From assembly GCA_052400685.1 (NCBI GenBank), contig JBQTGJ010000012.1: DNA of 64,000 nucleotides, one strand, 5' to 3'. Positions 11,601 through 19,814 of the stretch are shown in pieces. Below the pieces are notes generated by a model. The model searched no databases. It was given only the letters and a program-made list of their open reading frames with translations, and was not told the origin of the DNA. How positions within the stretch are numbered: position 1 is the stretch's first letter; every line of letters begins with the position of its first letter. The translations under genes were made by a program, and so were the position numbers. The DNA comes from CAZHHH01 sp052400685. Lineage in GTDB: Bacteria > Bacteroidota > Bacteroidia > Bacteroidales > Marinilabiliaceae.

Positions 11601-12358
11601 TCGCCCTTGATATTTTCTACAACTTTAACGCAGCCTTCGCCTAATACTTCTCCTTTAATGAGCTCAACTGCCATGTCGGAGTTACCCGAAACCACGGTGC
11701 GTATGAAGCCGTTAAGCCCTTTGAAGTTAACAGCCCATTCGGTGCGGTGCAGGAAATTATTTTTTTCGGCTTTAGTGGTGTAGTGGGTGCTCTGGTTAAT
11801 CATCTGGTCGAGCGTGTCCATCAGGTAGTTCCAGTGGGCCTCATCGATGTCACCAATAACGCCAATCACATCACGAAAACGGCGTAATTCTTTGGGTGGA
11901 TTACCAATTAAAATCCGGGCCAGAAAAGAAATGGTTTCTTCGGTAACCGGAGGCGTACCGACTGAAAAGTCGTGACCGGCACGTATGTTGTGGATCCACT
12001 CTTTCTCTATTTTATCAACAATGTCATTGTCAGCAAAATAGCCTAGTTTTTGGCTGAATTTTGTCTTAAGTGAGGTGTAAACAAATGCTTTTGAATCCTC
12101 GTGAGGATACAGCATTAGTGATACGTCGGTGTAGCCGGGTATCTCTTCCTGGAATTTTAACAAATACTTCTGGATCTCAGCCTGCTGACGAGCCGGATCG
12201 TTAGGCTCCTCATGACATAGTCGTACAAATGACTTGAGATTGTCGAAGACAAAGTTGGGTAGAAAAACCTCTGCCCGTTCCCCCAACGACCGGTAAAGGT
12301 CGATGTATTCACGTGCCTCTTTTCTTAAAAAAGCTTTAGGGAGTCCTTCGATTTGCAT
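5624..12358 (-). CDS. giant PLP-aminotransferase-like / P-loop protein (2244 aa)
   Basis: A 2244-residue, apparently cytosolic protein with no signal peptide or membrane segment. At about residues 600-1000 there is a fold-type I aminotransferase-like region: INDPSNPTGY (~671), LLLDEAYTD (~700), then SSLSTTKNLAGSGDRLG with the expected Schiff-base lysine near 747. At about 1686 it has GDSGVGKSE, a Walker A loop close to that of HPr kinase/PEP-carboxykinase-like ATPases, preceded by FTVEIDG and followed by KLIAGDMFHVFRD. Residues 1-550 and 1050-1600 show no family I know. The last ~45 residues are lysine/glutamate-rich low complexity. It stands alone with a hairpin downstream. Function unknown; a fused or regulated aminotransferase/kinase is a guess. 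Confidence 0.8.
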   Translation of the reverse strand: MQIEGLPKAFLRKEAREYIDLYRSLGERAEVFLPNFVFDNLKSFVRLCHEEPNDPARQQAEIQKYLLKFQEEIPGYTDVSLMLYPHEDSKAFVYTSLKTKFSQKLGYFADNDIVDKIEKEWIHNIRAGHDFSVGTPPVTEETISFLARILIGNPPKELRRFRDVIGVIGDIDEAHWNYLMDTLDQMINQSTHYTTKAEKNNFLHRTEWAVNFKGLNGFIRTVVSGNSDMAVELIKGEVLGEGCVKVVENIKGEELFQMMEDDASSVFVVKVKHMRKNMFAGTKWFPLLSRIVVVDDSSESVSSNTSLVFSFHNGLINTLNKVHTKKLGSPANTQLNLRLILENVNRKNLKEFKDLIDKKINDYNQELDELKQEQLGETSDAVKNLNLYKFDAFSRQILIDRYSLARLRDFIQFIENTADDKKRKAQNNELIEDFETKIRKYFYSSTPAVRIATILEGGGRNQIRTYGEYLQSRPLKSLDETILKRCKVILNFIPDNYKRTLHNHFHKNFGVNLFLERYQKFITKVDNEADNKGRFKNILIDLGVYKDFEQLNDDDKKIIKSFVSDLGNLDKTSISDDVQMIIRDLLFNKDEQPKPYIIYNKILAWEYTDLFSEERFNINPFDIEIENLDDQRIDYERIHAKLGRIKSTLQLFDPSGNLWDRFCENVTIIINDPSNPTGYSDFNRENLIEFLKFVNNSKITLLLDEAYTDSVKIDDELLPKWRSISRYVFNNENLLSKIRVVSSLSTTKNLAGSGDRLGAIVATPAMNNVIEYAKQRNQAIRGNSASLYFLNGVLDVAIKAKTLKDKLETKLPKDASRSKIRNVIESFIVAETETRSAGKAEGDKPVSMFEGSPLHLFLLKELVALAKLDILNLPDDFKYKDVPFFVYYSGELVKGLNRFRVNKNFRRESNIRLEMAKRIAHEVIEAVDVDNVKIIESDGSYLFNLLFKDFGSYNDLEVFSKAVGEERGICALPYKTGVIRFALGGYLEGSKNSYDIFEKELRSALTLYLNYWKQYKTLRKELGSEADSAVIIKHLFPSLKENDWLQRVFEDFKTVRSLKKPVNKSLKINDNRSLYHASPQVSGVSVTTIGDSENSVIEFQGDVGNCRNVEEFIQSSAFTKIYENLLPQIYRKIPQIKDLNFNIVASRFSKASILKYIYNKKTFNPNHHVLDDPDERNIMREILIEMERLLFSDAKMKILALSATGDAYRDVARLEGVNVVLKKHIQELLLHFNLPFEQHTIEPSRKEILETACVHYEEVTGLKVQDLDVEKYLNQLLESLRTTPEFNKLGISSRGFGVIVNVVKQRTLDPTLSPAEKILNIFLLRNDESFHQQVIEKLTYLQEQIDNTEDADLKIITENLITEILPREVNDIMNYISRKKDIKVGENLLEEVTHRVVSFIIHIQNITKGTNYYHKYLHTLKKVVETHFRRQNSSVNQMVQHGITLYRNYEMKDKTLQEYNNGSLSWINDLMIKCGVISVEQPVQLHTRIVTDAKKREFPYYRVDRTTDEPMYLLDMNRGKSKYDFIKSLSIKPSSKFFERRLAKFVGNLDPDDYRCKIVQHGVVKQLIVFQKGYIKYLTDFFRLLQYQDVTLAEAQRFLPDVLLFLGAPEKVISFPQVGFFDIKGPKGNIKTVITPLRKEGDYFGNIKKPWLTMLNEKVKEMGGIPKHGSLFAIEMEDGSIFTVEIDGDSGVGKSEMIAALVLKWLRQNLAGVRSVKLIAGDMFHVFRDKEGNIYAFGTEEGDFSRVTDFDPDFIKYYKYLFETSADSNVTDLNSRSTISGFCEIHMPYKIDIMLTAQNFSKEEGGVTRVNNPENFLLYVDSHGERMEKATSQDGPNFQRSLSRYTADKNIVEVLAQHGNYLDDILDWDYVPTEKRFYLCSSYKMMDKIDVEKVVNQIFNGKTIEHNQQNWTIESVAFDLVKNRFMAALVNGDQTDAVMISRNIFIQIFDGLASTPGGQPFIAQEDQIENRYQLINVLKGGPNGDGEGKKVQFAIMSTEIGKKGKEISGPQKAAAALINMIQDIKAGSGEMNAIRNEVRKIVRSKYPHVFTNGRTSSETWRYNFYLYQLDKMMKARFVRFDDPEVEVDMTNVNLFQPKDPSTEFSPLLVTPNLNIELSSFSETYEELMSLPNYPEFAQEFMEGADKLYEARGYSAETVVNNMITQLLLMDGYIEFDDLTKGRITEKVNRETIAAAKYAVLKELERRHKKADTVKAPETEKPAAKEESKNQSRKNDGKNNGKKEK

Positions 12359-12460
12359 GATATATCTCTCTTTTAGATTATGTTCTTAAAAATCTTTAAT
12401 ACTTCTTTTAAACCAACTTTAAAATTAAAGCTAAATGGTTTATATATCTTCAAAATGTTA

Positions 12461-12468
12461 CAAATATA
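12461..12468 (-). promoter_or_regulatory. possible -7 element for the giant gene
   Basis: Read on the minus strand this is TATATTTG, a match to the Bacteroidota -7 consensus TAnnTTTG, about 100 bp before the start codon. No clear TTG is found at the right distance upstream, so support is weak. Confidence 0.3.
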
Positions 12469-12724
12469 CTCAAAAAGGAATTAAACAGTAGTTTTGTTTA
12501 GCCAATTCCAGATTAAATTCATGTTTTTATGCTTTTTTGACACAACGCATATTTCTTCAATGTATTTTTATTGGCAGGGGTTCATTGAAATATGAATGTA
12601 GTAAGGTGGTTGCTGCACTATTATTGGTTGAGTTGGGGTTTGTGCCTTTACAATTTAGTGATTGCTCTAAAATTTTGGCGACGGATTAAGAGATTTCATT
12701 TTTGAGGCTTTGGCATTTACCTGA
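12469..12724. other. intergenic region
   Basis: AT-rich sequence between the giant gene and hflC. I see no gene, RNA or repeat here. Confidence 0.5.
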
Positions 12725-12765
12725 TTGCCGGACGAAGCGTTTGTATATCATCTTCTGTCCGGCAA
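12725..12765 (-). terminator. terminator-like hairpin after hflC
   Basis: TTGCCGGAC (12725-12733) and GTCCGGCAA (12757-12765) form a perfect 9-bp stem about 70 bp past the hflC stop codon. A T-rich tract is lacking; assignment rests on position. Confidence 0.5.
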
Positions 12766-12835
12766 ATGGTTGTCCACAATTCGTAAGTCGAATTAAGTGG
12801 TGTCAGTAAATTGTTGTTATTGCAGTTTTCTTCGG

Positions 12836-13777
12836 CTATTTCATATTTTTCAGATACTTAAACAGCTCGCTTTTGGTTGATAGAATAACCTGCGTGTTTT
12901 CGTCGAATGTTTTTTCAAAGGTTTCCATTGATTTCAGAAAAGCATATAACTCGCGCGACATTGCTGATCGGTTGTAGGCGGCCGCGTATATTTCGGCAGC
13001 CTTAGCATCTGCTTTACCCATAATTTCTTCGGACTGGCGAAAGGCTTCAGACTGAATGGTTTGCAGGTCACGTTCTTTTTGACCGTTGGTTACAGAGGCT
13101 TCACCCATTCCTTCGGAGCGAAATTTCTCGGCAATACGTGTCCGTTCGCTTATCATTCGGTTATAAACTTGTTCCTGTACTTCGGGTACGTAATTGATGC
13201 GCTTAATTTTGAAGTCAAGCACCTGTATGCCCAGGTCGGTTGTTTCCTTGTTAGCTGCTTCCAGTATCATTTGTTGGATTTTTTCGCGGCCAATTTCGAT
13301 GGATAAAAGCGTGTCGCCTATCATTTCACCTATCACGCCTGAAGATTGTGGCGTTCGATTGGTGGTCCGCACCACTTCTTCGAGGTTATGTCCTGCTACA
13401 AAATCACGCGTTTCGCCGTCCAGAATGTCTGCCAGTCGGGAGATGGCGCCTCTTTCATTGGTTAAACGGATAAAAAATTTAAGGGGATCGATAATTTCCC
13501 AACGGGCATAAGTATCTACAAAGATATATTTTTTATCCTTGGTCGGGATTTGGTTTGGATCGCCATCCCATGCCAGAAATCGCTTTTCAAAATAGTTGGT
13601 TTTTTGAATAAATGGCGTTTTGAATTTTAAACCAGATGTGGTAATGGCTTGTCCCACAGGTTTCCCAAATTGGGTGATGACAACCTGTTCGGTCTCTTTG
13701 ACAATATAGGCACTTTCGAAAATCAGAATTAGTGCGACAATTGAAGAGAGTATAACGATGATTAATTTTTTAGTCAT
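12836..13777 (-). CDS. hflC: HflC, SPFH protease modulator
   Basis: A 313-residue stomatin/prohibitin-domain protein with a single N-terminal membrane helix (residues 4-26), followed by VKETEQVVITQFGKPV, the start of the SPFH domain. Length and the long helical C-terminal half (MISERTRIAEKFRSEGMGE) match HflC. In E. coli HflC pairs with HflK to form a periplasm-facing cage around the FtsH protease. Here it follows hflK by 18 bp in one operon, which supports the pairing. Confidence 0.9.
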   Translation of the reverse strand: MTKKLIIVILSSIVALILIFESAYIVKETEQVVITQFGKPVGQAITTSGLKFKTPFIQKTNYFEKRFLAWDGDPNQIPTKDKKYIFVDTYARWEIIDPLKFFIRLTNERGAISRLADILDGETRDFVAGHNLEEVVRTTNRTPQSSGVIGEMIGDTLLSIEIGREKIQQMILEAANKETTDLGIQVLDFKIKRINYVPEVQEQVYNRMISERTRIAEKFRSEGMGEASVTNGQKERDLQTIQSEAFRQSEEIMGKADAKAAEIYAAAYNRSAMSRELYAFLKSMETFEKTFDENTQVILSTKSELFKYLKNMK

Positions 13778-13795
13778 GGTATTGTAGCTTTTATA

Positions 13796-14782
13796 TTATT
13801 GGGCCGCTTGTTTGGTGTTCATTTGCATTTGTAAAAGTGGCAAAACATTGTTGCCTTCCTGATCGGTAATGATTTTGTTTCCCAGTTTGGGCAGCACTTT
13901 TTGCATTGTTTCCATGTAAATACGGCGTTTGGTAACATCCGGCGCTTTAATATATTCATTGTAAAGCATATTGAATCGTGCGGCTTCACCCATTGCGGTG
14001 TTGATACGTGCAGTGGCGTAACCTTCGGCTTTTTGGATGGTTTCCTGTGCCTGACCATGTGCCCGTGGAATGACTTTGTTGTATTCCGATTTGGCCTGGT
14101 TGATAAGGGTTTCTTTTTCCTGTTGGGCCTGGTTTACAGCATTGAAGGCGGCTTTCACCTGATCGGGCGGGTTTACGTCCTGTAATACCACTTGCTCAAT
14201 TCCAATGCCCAGAGAGTAGTCGTTACAAATACTTTGAACCAGCTCTTTCACTGTTTGGGCTATTTCAGTCCTACCTACTGTTAGGACTTCATTTACCGTA
14301 CGATCACCAACGACCTGGCGCATGGCCGATTCGGAGATGTCGCGCAGGGTACTTTCCGGATCACGTACCATAAACAGATATTTGTAGGGGTCTTCAATAC
14401 GGTACTGAACCACCCATTCCACATCGGCCAGGTTGAGGTCGCCTGTAAGCATGAGCGATTCGTCGGCGGTATTTTCTTTGCTGTAATCCGACCGGGTTGA
14501 ACTTGAAGTGGTTCGGAAGCCGAATTCTTGTTTTTGTTGTCTTTCAACAGCGACTTTGGTGACTGATTCCAAAAATGGGATTTTGAAATTTAAACCGGGT
14601 TCAACCAGTCGGGTGAATTGTCCAAAGCGGGTAATAACACCTGCTTCTTCAGGTTCCACTTGAAAAAAACCACTCCAGACCACGGCAAATAATAGAATGG
14701 CCAGCAGAATGCTTTTTATGTTTTTCAAAATGGTTTGCAGACCCGGAGGCAGCTGGAAATTGTTGAACTGTTGTGTTGGCAT
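13796..14782 (-). CDS. hflK: HflK, SPFH protease modulator
   Basis: This 328-residue protein has one membrane helix at about 26-43 (SILLAILLFAVVWSGFF) and an SPFH domain that begins VEPEEAGVITRFGQFTR. The C-terminal AHGQAQETIQKAEGYATARI helix is the HflK coiled-coil signature. It lacks the glycine-rich N-terminal segment of proteobacterial HflK. It is the first half of the HflK-HflC complex that controls FtsH. The gene lies 24 bp after otsAB and 18 bp before hflC, so trehalose synthesis and membrane protease control share a transcript here. Confidence 0.9.
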   Translation of the reverse strand: MPTQQFNNFQLPPGLQTILKNIKSILLAILLFAVVWSGFFQVEPEEAGVITRFGQFTRLVEPGLNFKIPFLESVTKVAVERQQKQEFGFRTTSSSTRSDYSKENTADESLMLTGDLNLADVEWVVQYRIEDPYKYLFMVRDPESTLRDISESAMRQVVGDRTVNEVLTVGRTEIAQTVKELVQSICNDYSLGIGIEQVVLQDVNPPDQVKAAFNAVNQAQQEKETLINQAKSEYNKVIPRAHGQAQETIQKAEGYATARINTAMGEAARFNMLYNEYIKAPDVTKRRIYMETMQKVLPKLGNKIITDQEGNNVLPLLQMQMNTKQAAQ

Positions 14783-14806
14783 CTTTTTTAATTATTAAGT
14801 TACTTT

Positions 14807-17017
14807 TTATGCGTTTGCAATGTTTCTGAGGAATTTCCTGACGGCTTCCACTGTTTCCACTTTATAGATGGCATTGGTGTGTTTAATGCCCACCTTAACG
14901 GTAACGGCACTTTCGGGCAACGCTGAAAAGAGGTATTCGTCGGTCCAGTCGTCTCCAATGGCCATGATGAAATCGGGAGTCATATTTTTCAGGAAATTAT
15001 TGGCAGCAGAGCCTTTATCAATGCCGCCTGTTTTGACTTCAATGACTTTGTTGCCTTCCATAATTTCGAGGTTATGGTTGGCGATCATTTCGGTTAGTTC
15101 GTTTCGAAGCTCTTTGGCTCTTAGTTCGCCCAGCTCAGCTTCGGCGCGTCGGAAATGCCATACCAGCGAATAGTTTTTTTCTTCGATGAAGGTGCCGGGT
15201 GTACGGTCAACATAACTTTCGAGGATGGGTCTGATCATTGGCATCCATGAGTTGGAAGTGTTGGTCAGCATTTGCCATTCGCCTTTAGCCCTGCGCAGCC
15301 ATACGCCATGTTCGCAGATTAAATTAACATTCTTACCTTCAAACCAGCGTCCCAGAGTTTCTTTGTCACGACCACTGATAATAGTGATGCTGTTGTGTGG
15401 GTTTGCAGTCAGGTCGTCAATAATTTGGTTCAGTTCAGCGTCGGGCTGTACTTCCTGAGGGTTGTTTTTAAAGCCCATGAGAGTGCCGTCGTAATCGAGG
15501 AATATGGCCCTGTTGGTTGTCTTTTTGTACCGGGCAATAATATCATTGCTGAGTTGAGGCGTAATTTTCTTGGCCAGAAAATCTTTTTGCATCCGGTTAA
15601 CGCGTTGCAACATATCAACAAAGTCGCGGGCCCATTTAAAGACGTTGTATCGTTGCAATCGTTCCTGTATGGATATCATTCGGGTTTTTTGTTCTTCGGG
15701 TTCCATCTCGAGTGCCTGCAAAATGGCTTCTTCAACTTCTTTCTCGTCGTTGGGATTAATCACGATGGCTTCCCCCATTTCTTTAACAACTCCGGCCATT
15801 TCGCTAAGAATGATGACGCCATTCTGATGAATTCGTGAGGCGACATACTCTTTGGCAACGAGGTTCATGCCATCGCGCACGGGCGTGATCAATGCCACGT
15901 CGCACATGCTGTATAGTTCTACCAGATTTTGAAAGGGCATGGAACGATAGAAATACCAGACAGGCGTGTAGTTGATATTTCCGTACAGACCATTGATGCT
16001 TCCCACCAGTTCTTCAACCTGTCTTTTTAGTCGTTGGTAGTGAATGACGTTATTACGTGAAGGTACGGCCAGCATGATAAGCGTTACCTTGCCGAGGTAT
16101 TCGGGGTTGCTTTCCAAAAAGCGCTCGAAAGCCCTCAGTCTGTTGGGGATACCTTTGGAATAATCCAGCCGGTCGATGGATAAAATGAGTTTTCGTTCGG
16201 GATCCATCAGGAAATATTTTTCCAGTTCCAGATGAATTTCAGAGCGGTCTTTGACCGGCGTGTTGTGAATACGTCGTGTTTCGTCTGCAAATTTTTTGTA
16301 ATCGATGCCCATTGGGAAGGCATCGGCCAAAAGGATTCGTTCGTTGATGTGAATTTCGTTAAAATCAATTTCATAGCCAAACAAGCGACGTACGCTACTC
16401 AAGAAGTGACGTTCGTAATCGTAGGTGTGAAAACCAATGAGGTCGGCTCCTAACAGACCATTCAACAGTTGTTTACGCCAGGGCAGAATCCGGAATATTT
16501 CGTAGGAAGGAAACGGTATGTGCAGGAAAAAGCCGATGGTGATATCGGGTCTTTTGCTTTTTACCATTTGTGGCACCAGCATGAGTTGATAATCGTGCAC
16601 CCAAAGGTAGTCGTCATCTTCAACAATCTCCAGTATTTTGTCGGCAAATATTTGGTTGACGGCAACGTATGATTCCCAGTATTCGGGGTGAAAATCAACA
16701 TATTGGGCAAAATAGTGAAAGAGGGGCCAGATGGTATTGTTACAAAATCCTTCGTAAAATTCTTCAATTTCGGTGGCCGAAAGATGAACCGGGACACAGC
16801 CTTCTTTCTGCAACATGGTATCGATTGTTTTCAGTTTGCTTTCCTCAATGGTATCAGAGGCTATACCCGACCAGCCAATCCATGAACCGTTAAAATCTTT
16901 ATAAACTGAATTCATGCCGGTGGCTAAACCGCCAACACTGGGTGTTAGTACGGGGTCGTTATCATTAAAATCGATGCTAAATGGGAGTCGGTTTGAGACA
17001 ATATGTAGTTTTTTCAT
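14807..17017 (-). CDS. otsAB: bifunctional trehalose-6-phosphate synthase/phosphatase
   Basis: The 736-residue protein fuses two enzymes. Residues 1-470 are a GT20 trehalose-6-phosphate synthase: SNRLPFSI at the N-terminus, WVHDYQLMLVP for the acceptor side, and RLDYSKGIPNRLRAFERFL for UDP-glucose phosphate contacts. Residues ~500-730 are a HAD phosphatase with FLDYDGTL (nucleophile Asp near 505) and MAIGDDWTDEYLF. It would make trehalose from UDP-glucose and glucose-6-phosphate, for osmotic or desiccation protection. The gene heads an operon with hflKC and is divergent from a GH15 glycosidase that might degrade trehalose or related glucans. Confidence 0.93.
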   Translation of the reverse strand: MKKLHIVSNRLPFSIDFNDNDPVLTPSVGGLATGMNSVYKDFNGSWIGWSGIASDTIEESKLKTIDTMLQKEGCVPVHLSATEIEEFYEGFCNNTIWPLFHYFAQYVDFHPEYWESYVAVNQIFADKILEIVEDDDYLWVHDYQLMLVPQMVKSKRPDITIGFFLHIPFPSYEIFRILPWRKQLLNGLLGADLIGFHTYDYERHFLSSVRRLFGYEIDFNEIHINERILLADAFPMGIDYKKFADETRRIHNTPVKDRSEIHLELEKYFLMDPERKLILSIDRLDYSKGIPNRLRAFERFLESNPEYLGKVTLIMLAVPSRNNVIHYQRLKRQVEELVGSINGLYGNINYTPVWYFYRSMPFQNLVELYSMCDVALITPVRDGMNLVAKEYVASRIHQNGVIILSEMAGVVKEMGEAIVINPNDEKEVEEAILQALEMEPEEQKTRMISIQERLQRYNVFKWARDFVDMLQRVNRMQKDFLAKKITPQLSNDIIARYKKTTNRAIFLDYDGTLMGFKNNPQEVQPDAELNQIIDDLTANPHNSITIISGRDKETLGRWFEGKNVNLICEHGVWLRRAKGEWQMLTNTSNSWMPMIRPILESYVDRTPGTFIEEKNYSLVWHFRRAEAELGELRAKELRNELTEMIANHNLEIMEGNKVIEVKTGGIDKGSAANNFLKNMTPDFIMAIGDDWTDEYLFSALPESAVTVKVGIKHTNAIYKVETVEAVRKFLRNIANA

Positions 17018-17195
17018 AAATAATATAAACTTTAGATCAATGCTTGGGTTATTTATTTGTTTGAAAGTGTGAATGTTCGCAAATATTCATTGTTTTAGCG
17101 CTTTGGTAATTTGCGTTCAGTCATTTTTAGTTTTTCATAATTAACGTATTTTTCCCTATTTTACAAATCTAAATCATAATAATTTCCAATTAAAT

Positions 17196-19016
17196 ATGAA
17201 GAAACAATGTGAGAGGAATCTCGACTACGGCGTTATAGGAAATTGTCGCAGTGGCGCTTTGATATCTAACAAAGGAAGTCTGGAATGGTTGTGTTTGCCC
17301 AAGTTTGATTCGGGATCGGTTTTTGGAAAGCTGTTAGATGTTGACAAAGGCGGAAGTTTCGAAATTTTTGTTGAAAACGAATTGCATATAACACAGAGAT
17401 ACGACGGTCATACAAATATTTTGGTTACCCGTTTTGAAAGCCTCGAAGGCGTGTTTGAACTGCACGATTTTATGCCTCGTTATAAACTTGACGGCGGGCA
17501 GTATTATACGCCGCCCGACATGATTCGCTATATTAAATATGTATCGGGTGCGCCGGTGATTCAGTTTAAATACGACCCGCGTTTGGAATATGCTTTGCAC
17601 GATACGAAAATTGAGATTTTCCCGAGTTTTGTGAAAGCGACAACAGCCAAAGGCGATTATGATTCGATGTATCTCTATTCGAGTATGAAAATTTCGGATG
17701 TGGCATGCCAACAATCCATCACGATAACCAGGGATGAGTTTTTGTTGATTAGCTACAATCAGAAGTTGTTGAAACAGACCGTTGAGCGTTCGTATATGAA
17801 ACTGGCGCGAACCAAAGCCTATTGGTTGACATGGTCTGACCGGACCACCCGGTTTTCGAAGTATAATGATGTGATTATCAGGAGTTCGTTGACTTTAAAG
17901 TTGTTAAGCTACGATAAGTCGGGTGCTATTTTGGCGGCACTGACGACCTCGTTGCCCGAAACCATTGGTGAGGTGCGTAACTGGGATTACCGTTTTTGTT
18001 GGATTCGCGATTCTTCAATGGTGATTAAAATAATGACAGATCTGGATCATTACAGTCTGGCTCACCGATATCTGAGGTTTATCACCGATTTGCTGCCCGA
18101 GAAGGATGAGAAAATACAAATTATGTATGGCATTAACGGCGAAAAGCGGTTGACTGAAACGGAGTTGGGGCATTTGAGCGGTTACTGCAATAGTTCGCCG
18201 GTACGCATCGGTAATGCAGCTTACAAGCAGAAGCAACACGATATTTATGGTATTTTGATGGATGTGATTTATCAGCATTTCAGTTTGTTCTCGGTTTCAT
18301 TGGAGCATAGTGAAGAGTTGTGGACCATAACCCGGAATATTATACGTGCGGTGCAGCGTAACTGGAAACGACCTGATAAAGGTATTTGGGAAATCCGCGA
18401 GAACAACAAACATTTCACTTTTAGCAAGGTGCTGTGCTGGGCTGCGGTTGACCGCGGCATTAAAGTTGGGGAGCTGTTACAGCAGCATTCGCAGGTGGCC
18501 GAATGGGTTAAGCTGCGTGATAAAATTAAAGCCGATATATACCTCAATGCCTGGTCGGAGGCTAAGCAATCGTTTACGCAGGCTTATCATAGCGAGGATT
18601 TGGATGCTTCGGTGTTGTTGATGGAGACGTATGACTTTATTTCGGCGGACGACCCTAAATATCAGAGTACGGTGCTGGCTATTCAAAAGGAATTAGAGTA
18701 CAAAGGACTGATGTTTCGTTATCGAAATAAAGATGATTTTGGCACCCCTTCGTCGGCTTTTACCATCTGCTCTTTTTGGTTGATTAAGAGTTTATATAAA
18801 ATTGGCCGGAAAGAAGAGGCCATTAAAAAATTTGATGATTTGTTAAGTTATTCCAATCATTTGGGACTTTTTAGTGAGGATTTGGATTTTGAAACTAAAA
18901 GACTGATGGGTAATTTTCCACAGGCTTATTCTCATCTGGCTGTGATTGAAACAGCCATTGAATTGGCAGGAGGTAAGCTGAGCAAGGAAGAGATGTTGCT
19001 TCAAATTATTCATTAG
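17196..19016 (+). CDS. GH15 family glycosidase (glucoamylase/trehalase-like)
   Basis: A 606-residue cytosolic protein with the GH15 two-part layout: an N-terminal beta-sandwich (YGVIGNCRSGALISNKGSLEWLCLPKFDS region, residues 12-45) and an alpha/alpha-barrel with NWDYRFCWIRDSSM (~262-275) and later PSSAFTICSFWLI. This 'YGLIGN...SLDWLCLPRFDSPS' type is common in bacteria and includes glucoamylase-like proteins and some trehalases. Its position, divergent from otsAB across a 178-bp gap, suggests trehalose turnover, but the substrate is not proven by sequence. There is no signal peptide. Confidence 0.87.
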   Translation: MKKQCERNLDYGVIGNCRSGALISNKGSLEWLCLPKFDSGSVFGKLLDVDKGGSFEIFVENELHITQRYDGHTNILVTRFESLEGVFELHDFMPRYKLDGGQYYTPPDMIRYIKYVSGAPVIQFKYDPRLEYALHDTKIEIFPSFVKATTAKGDYDSMYLYSSMKISDVACQQSITITRDEFLLISYNQKLLKQTVERSYMKLARTKAYWLTWSDRTTRFSKYNDVIIRSSLTLKLLSYDKSGAILAALTTSLPETIGEVRNWDYRFCWIRDSSMVIKIMTDLDHYSLAHRYLRFITDLLPEKDEKIQIMYGINGEKRLTETELGHLSGYCNSSPVRIGNAAYKQKQHDIYGILMDVIYQHFSLFSVSLEHSEELWTITRNIIRAVQRNWKRPDKGIWEIRENNKHFTFSKVLCWAAVDRGIKVGELLQQHSQVAEWVKLRDKIKADIYLNAWSEAKQSFTQAYHSEDLDASVLLMETYDFISADDPKYQSTVLAIQKELEYKGLMFRYRNKDDFGTPSSAFTICSFWLIKSLYKIGRKEEAIKKFDDLLSYSNHLGLFSEDLDFETKRLMGNFPQAYSHLAVIETAIELAGGKLSKEEMLLQIIH

Positions 19017-19060
19017 CCGATTTTCAGAAAGTGTTTACCATGGCGTCAGATATATAATCA

Positions 19061-19183
19061 TGTTTGTCTCTATAGTCCAAATTATGCGTTGCGTTTGCTC
19101 TCAAAATGGTCATTTACACCAGTGAATAGACATTTTTCGAGCTGCGCAAGCTTTGGGTTTGAATTTTTCTTATCAAGCATCTG
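19061..19183. repeat. dispersed repeat R1, copy 2 (hybrid ends)
   Basis: The core matches copy 1 closely (GCGTTGCGTTTGCTCTCAAA, GGTCATTTAC, CATTTTTCGAGCTGCGCAAG). The left end resembles the type A terminus (GTCTCTATAGTCCAAA), while the right end resembles type B (TTTTTCTTATCAAGCA). It sits 45 bp after the GH15 stop codon. Confidence 0.8.
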
Positions 19184-19200
19184 GTTTCTTTGCTAATACT

Positions 19201-19740
19201 ATGTGTTGATTTTTAGAAAAATTTGAATTCTTAAACGTGCTTTTGTTTCTACTGCCTATGGCTGTCTTTATGAGACCTCTGTCTCAAGGTGTCTGATCCC
19301 ATTTACTCAGGGTGTCTGATCCCATTTACTTAGGGTGTCCGATCCCATTTACTTAGGGTGTCTGATCCCATTTACTGAGGGTGTCCGATCCCATTTACTG
19401 AGGGTGTCCGATCCCATTTACTGAGGGTGTCCGATCCCATTTACTTAGGGTGTCTGATCCCATTTACTTAGGGTGTCTGATCCCATTTACTCAAGGTGTC
19501 CGATCCCATTTACTCAAGGTGTCCGATCCCATTTACTCAAGGTGTCCGATCCCATTGTCTCAAGGTGTATGAGACTACTGTCTCAAGGTGTATGAGACTA
19601 CTGTCTCAAGGTGTATGAGACCACTGTCTCAAGGTGTATGAGCTGAAAAAGGGTGTTTGGTCCCCCCTTGTGAAACCTGGTCTCTTTGTATCGGTGCCGA
19701 AGTAATAGCTGTTTACGGGAAATGTCATTGTCCGATACAT
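19201..19740. repeat. dispersed repeat R4, expanded copy
   Basis: The borders (TGTGTTGATTTT at the left; GCTGAAAAAGGGTGTTTGGT, CCCCCTTGTGAA, AGTAATAG and ACGGGAA at the right) match a shorter copy at about 24840-25030. Here the middle is expanded by the 23-bp minisatellite annotated separately. Confidence 0.75.
19284..19642. repeat. 23-bp minisatellite
   Basis: About twelve 23-bp units of the form GTCCGATCCCATTTACTGAGG plus two bases are followed by about four units of a related form (GTGTATGAGACTACTGTCTCA). The spacing between GTCTGAT motifs at 19291, 19314 and 19337 gives the period. As in the array at 75-440, one half of each unit is constant and the other half varies (CTCAGG, CTTAGG, CTGAGG, CTCAAG). 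There are no unique spacers, so it is not a CRISPR array. Confidence 0.95.
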
Positions 19741-19814
19741 GATAAGTCTGTTACTGGTGTTGATGAATCAGCTTAGCATCTTCTTTTTTTTCCCAGCGTA
19801 TTCGACTTTCATTA

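Noticed and set aside
19284..19642. Possible CRISPR array
   Set aside because: Units are contiguous with no unique spacers, and no cas genes are nearby.
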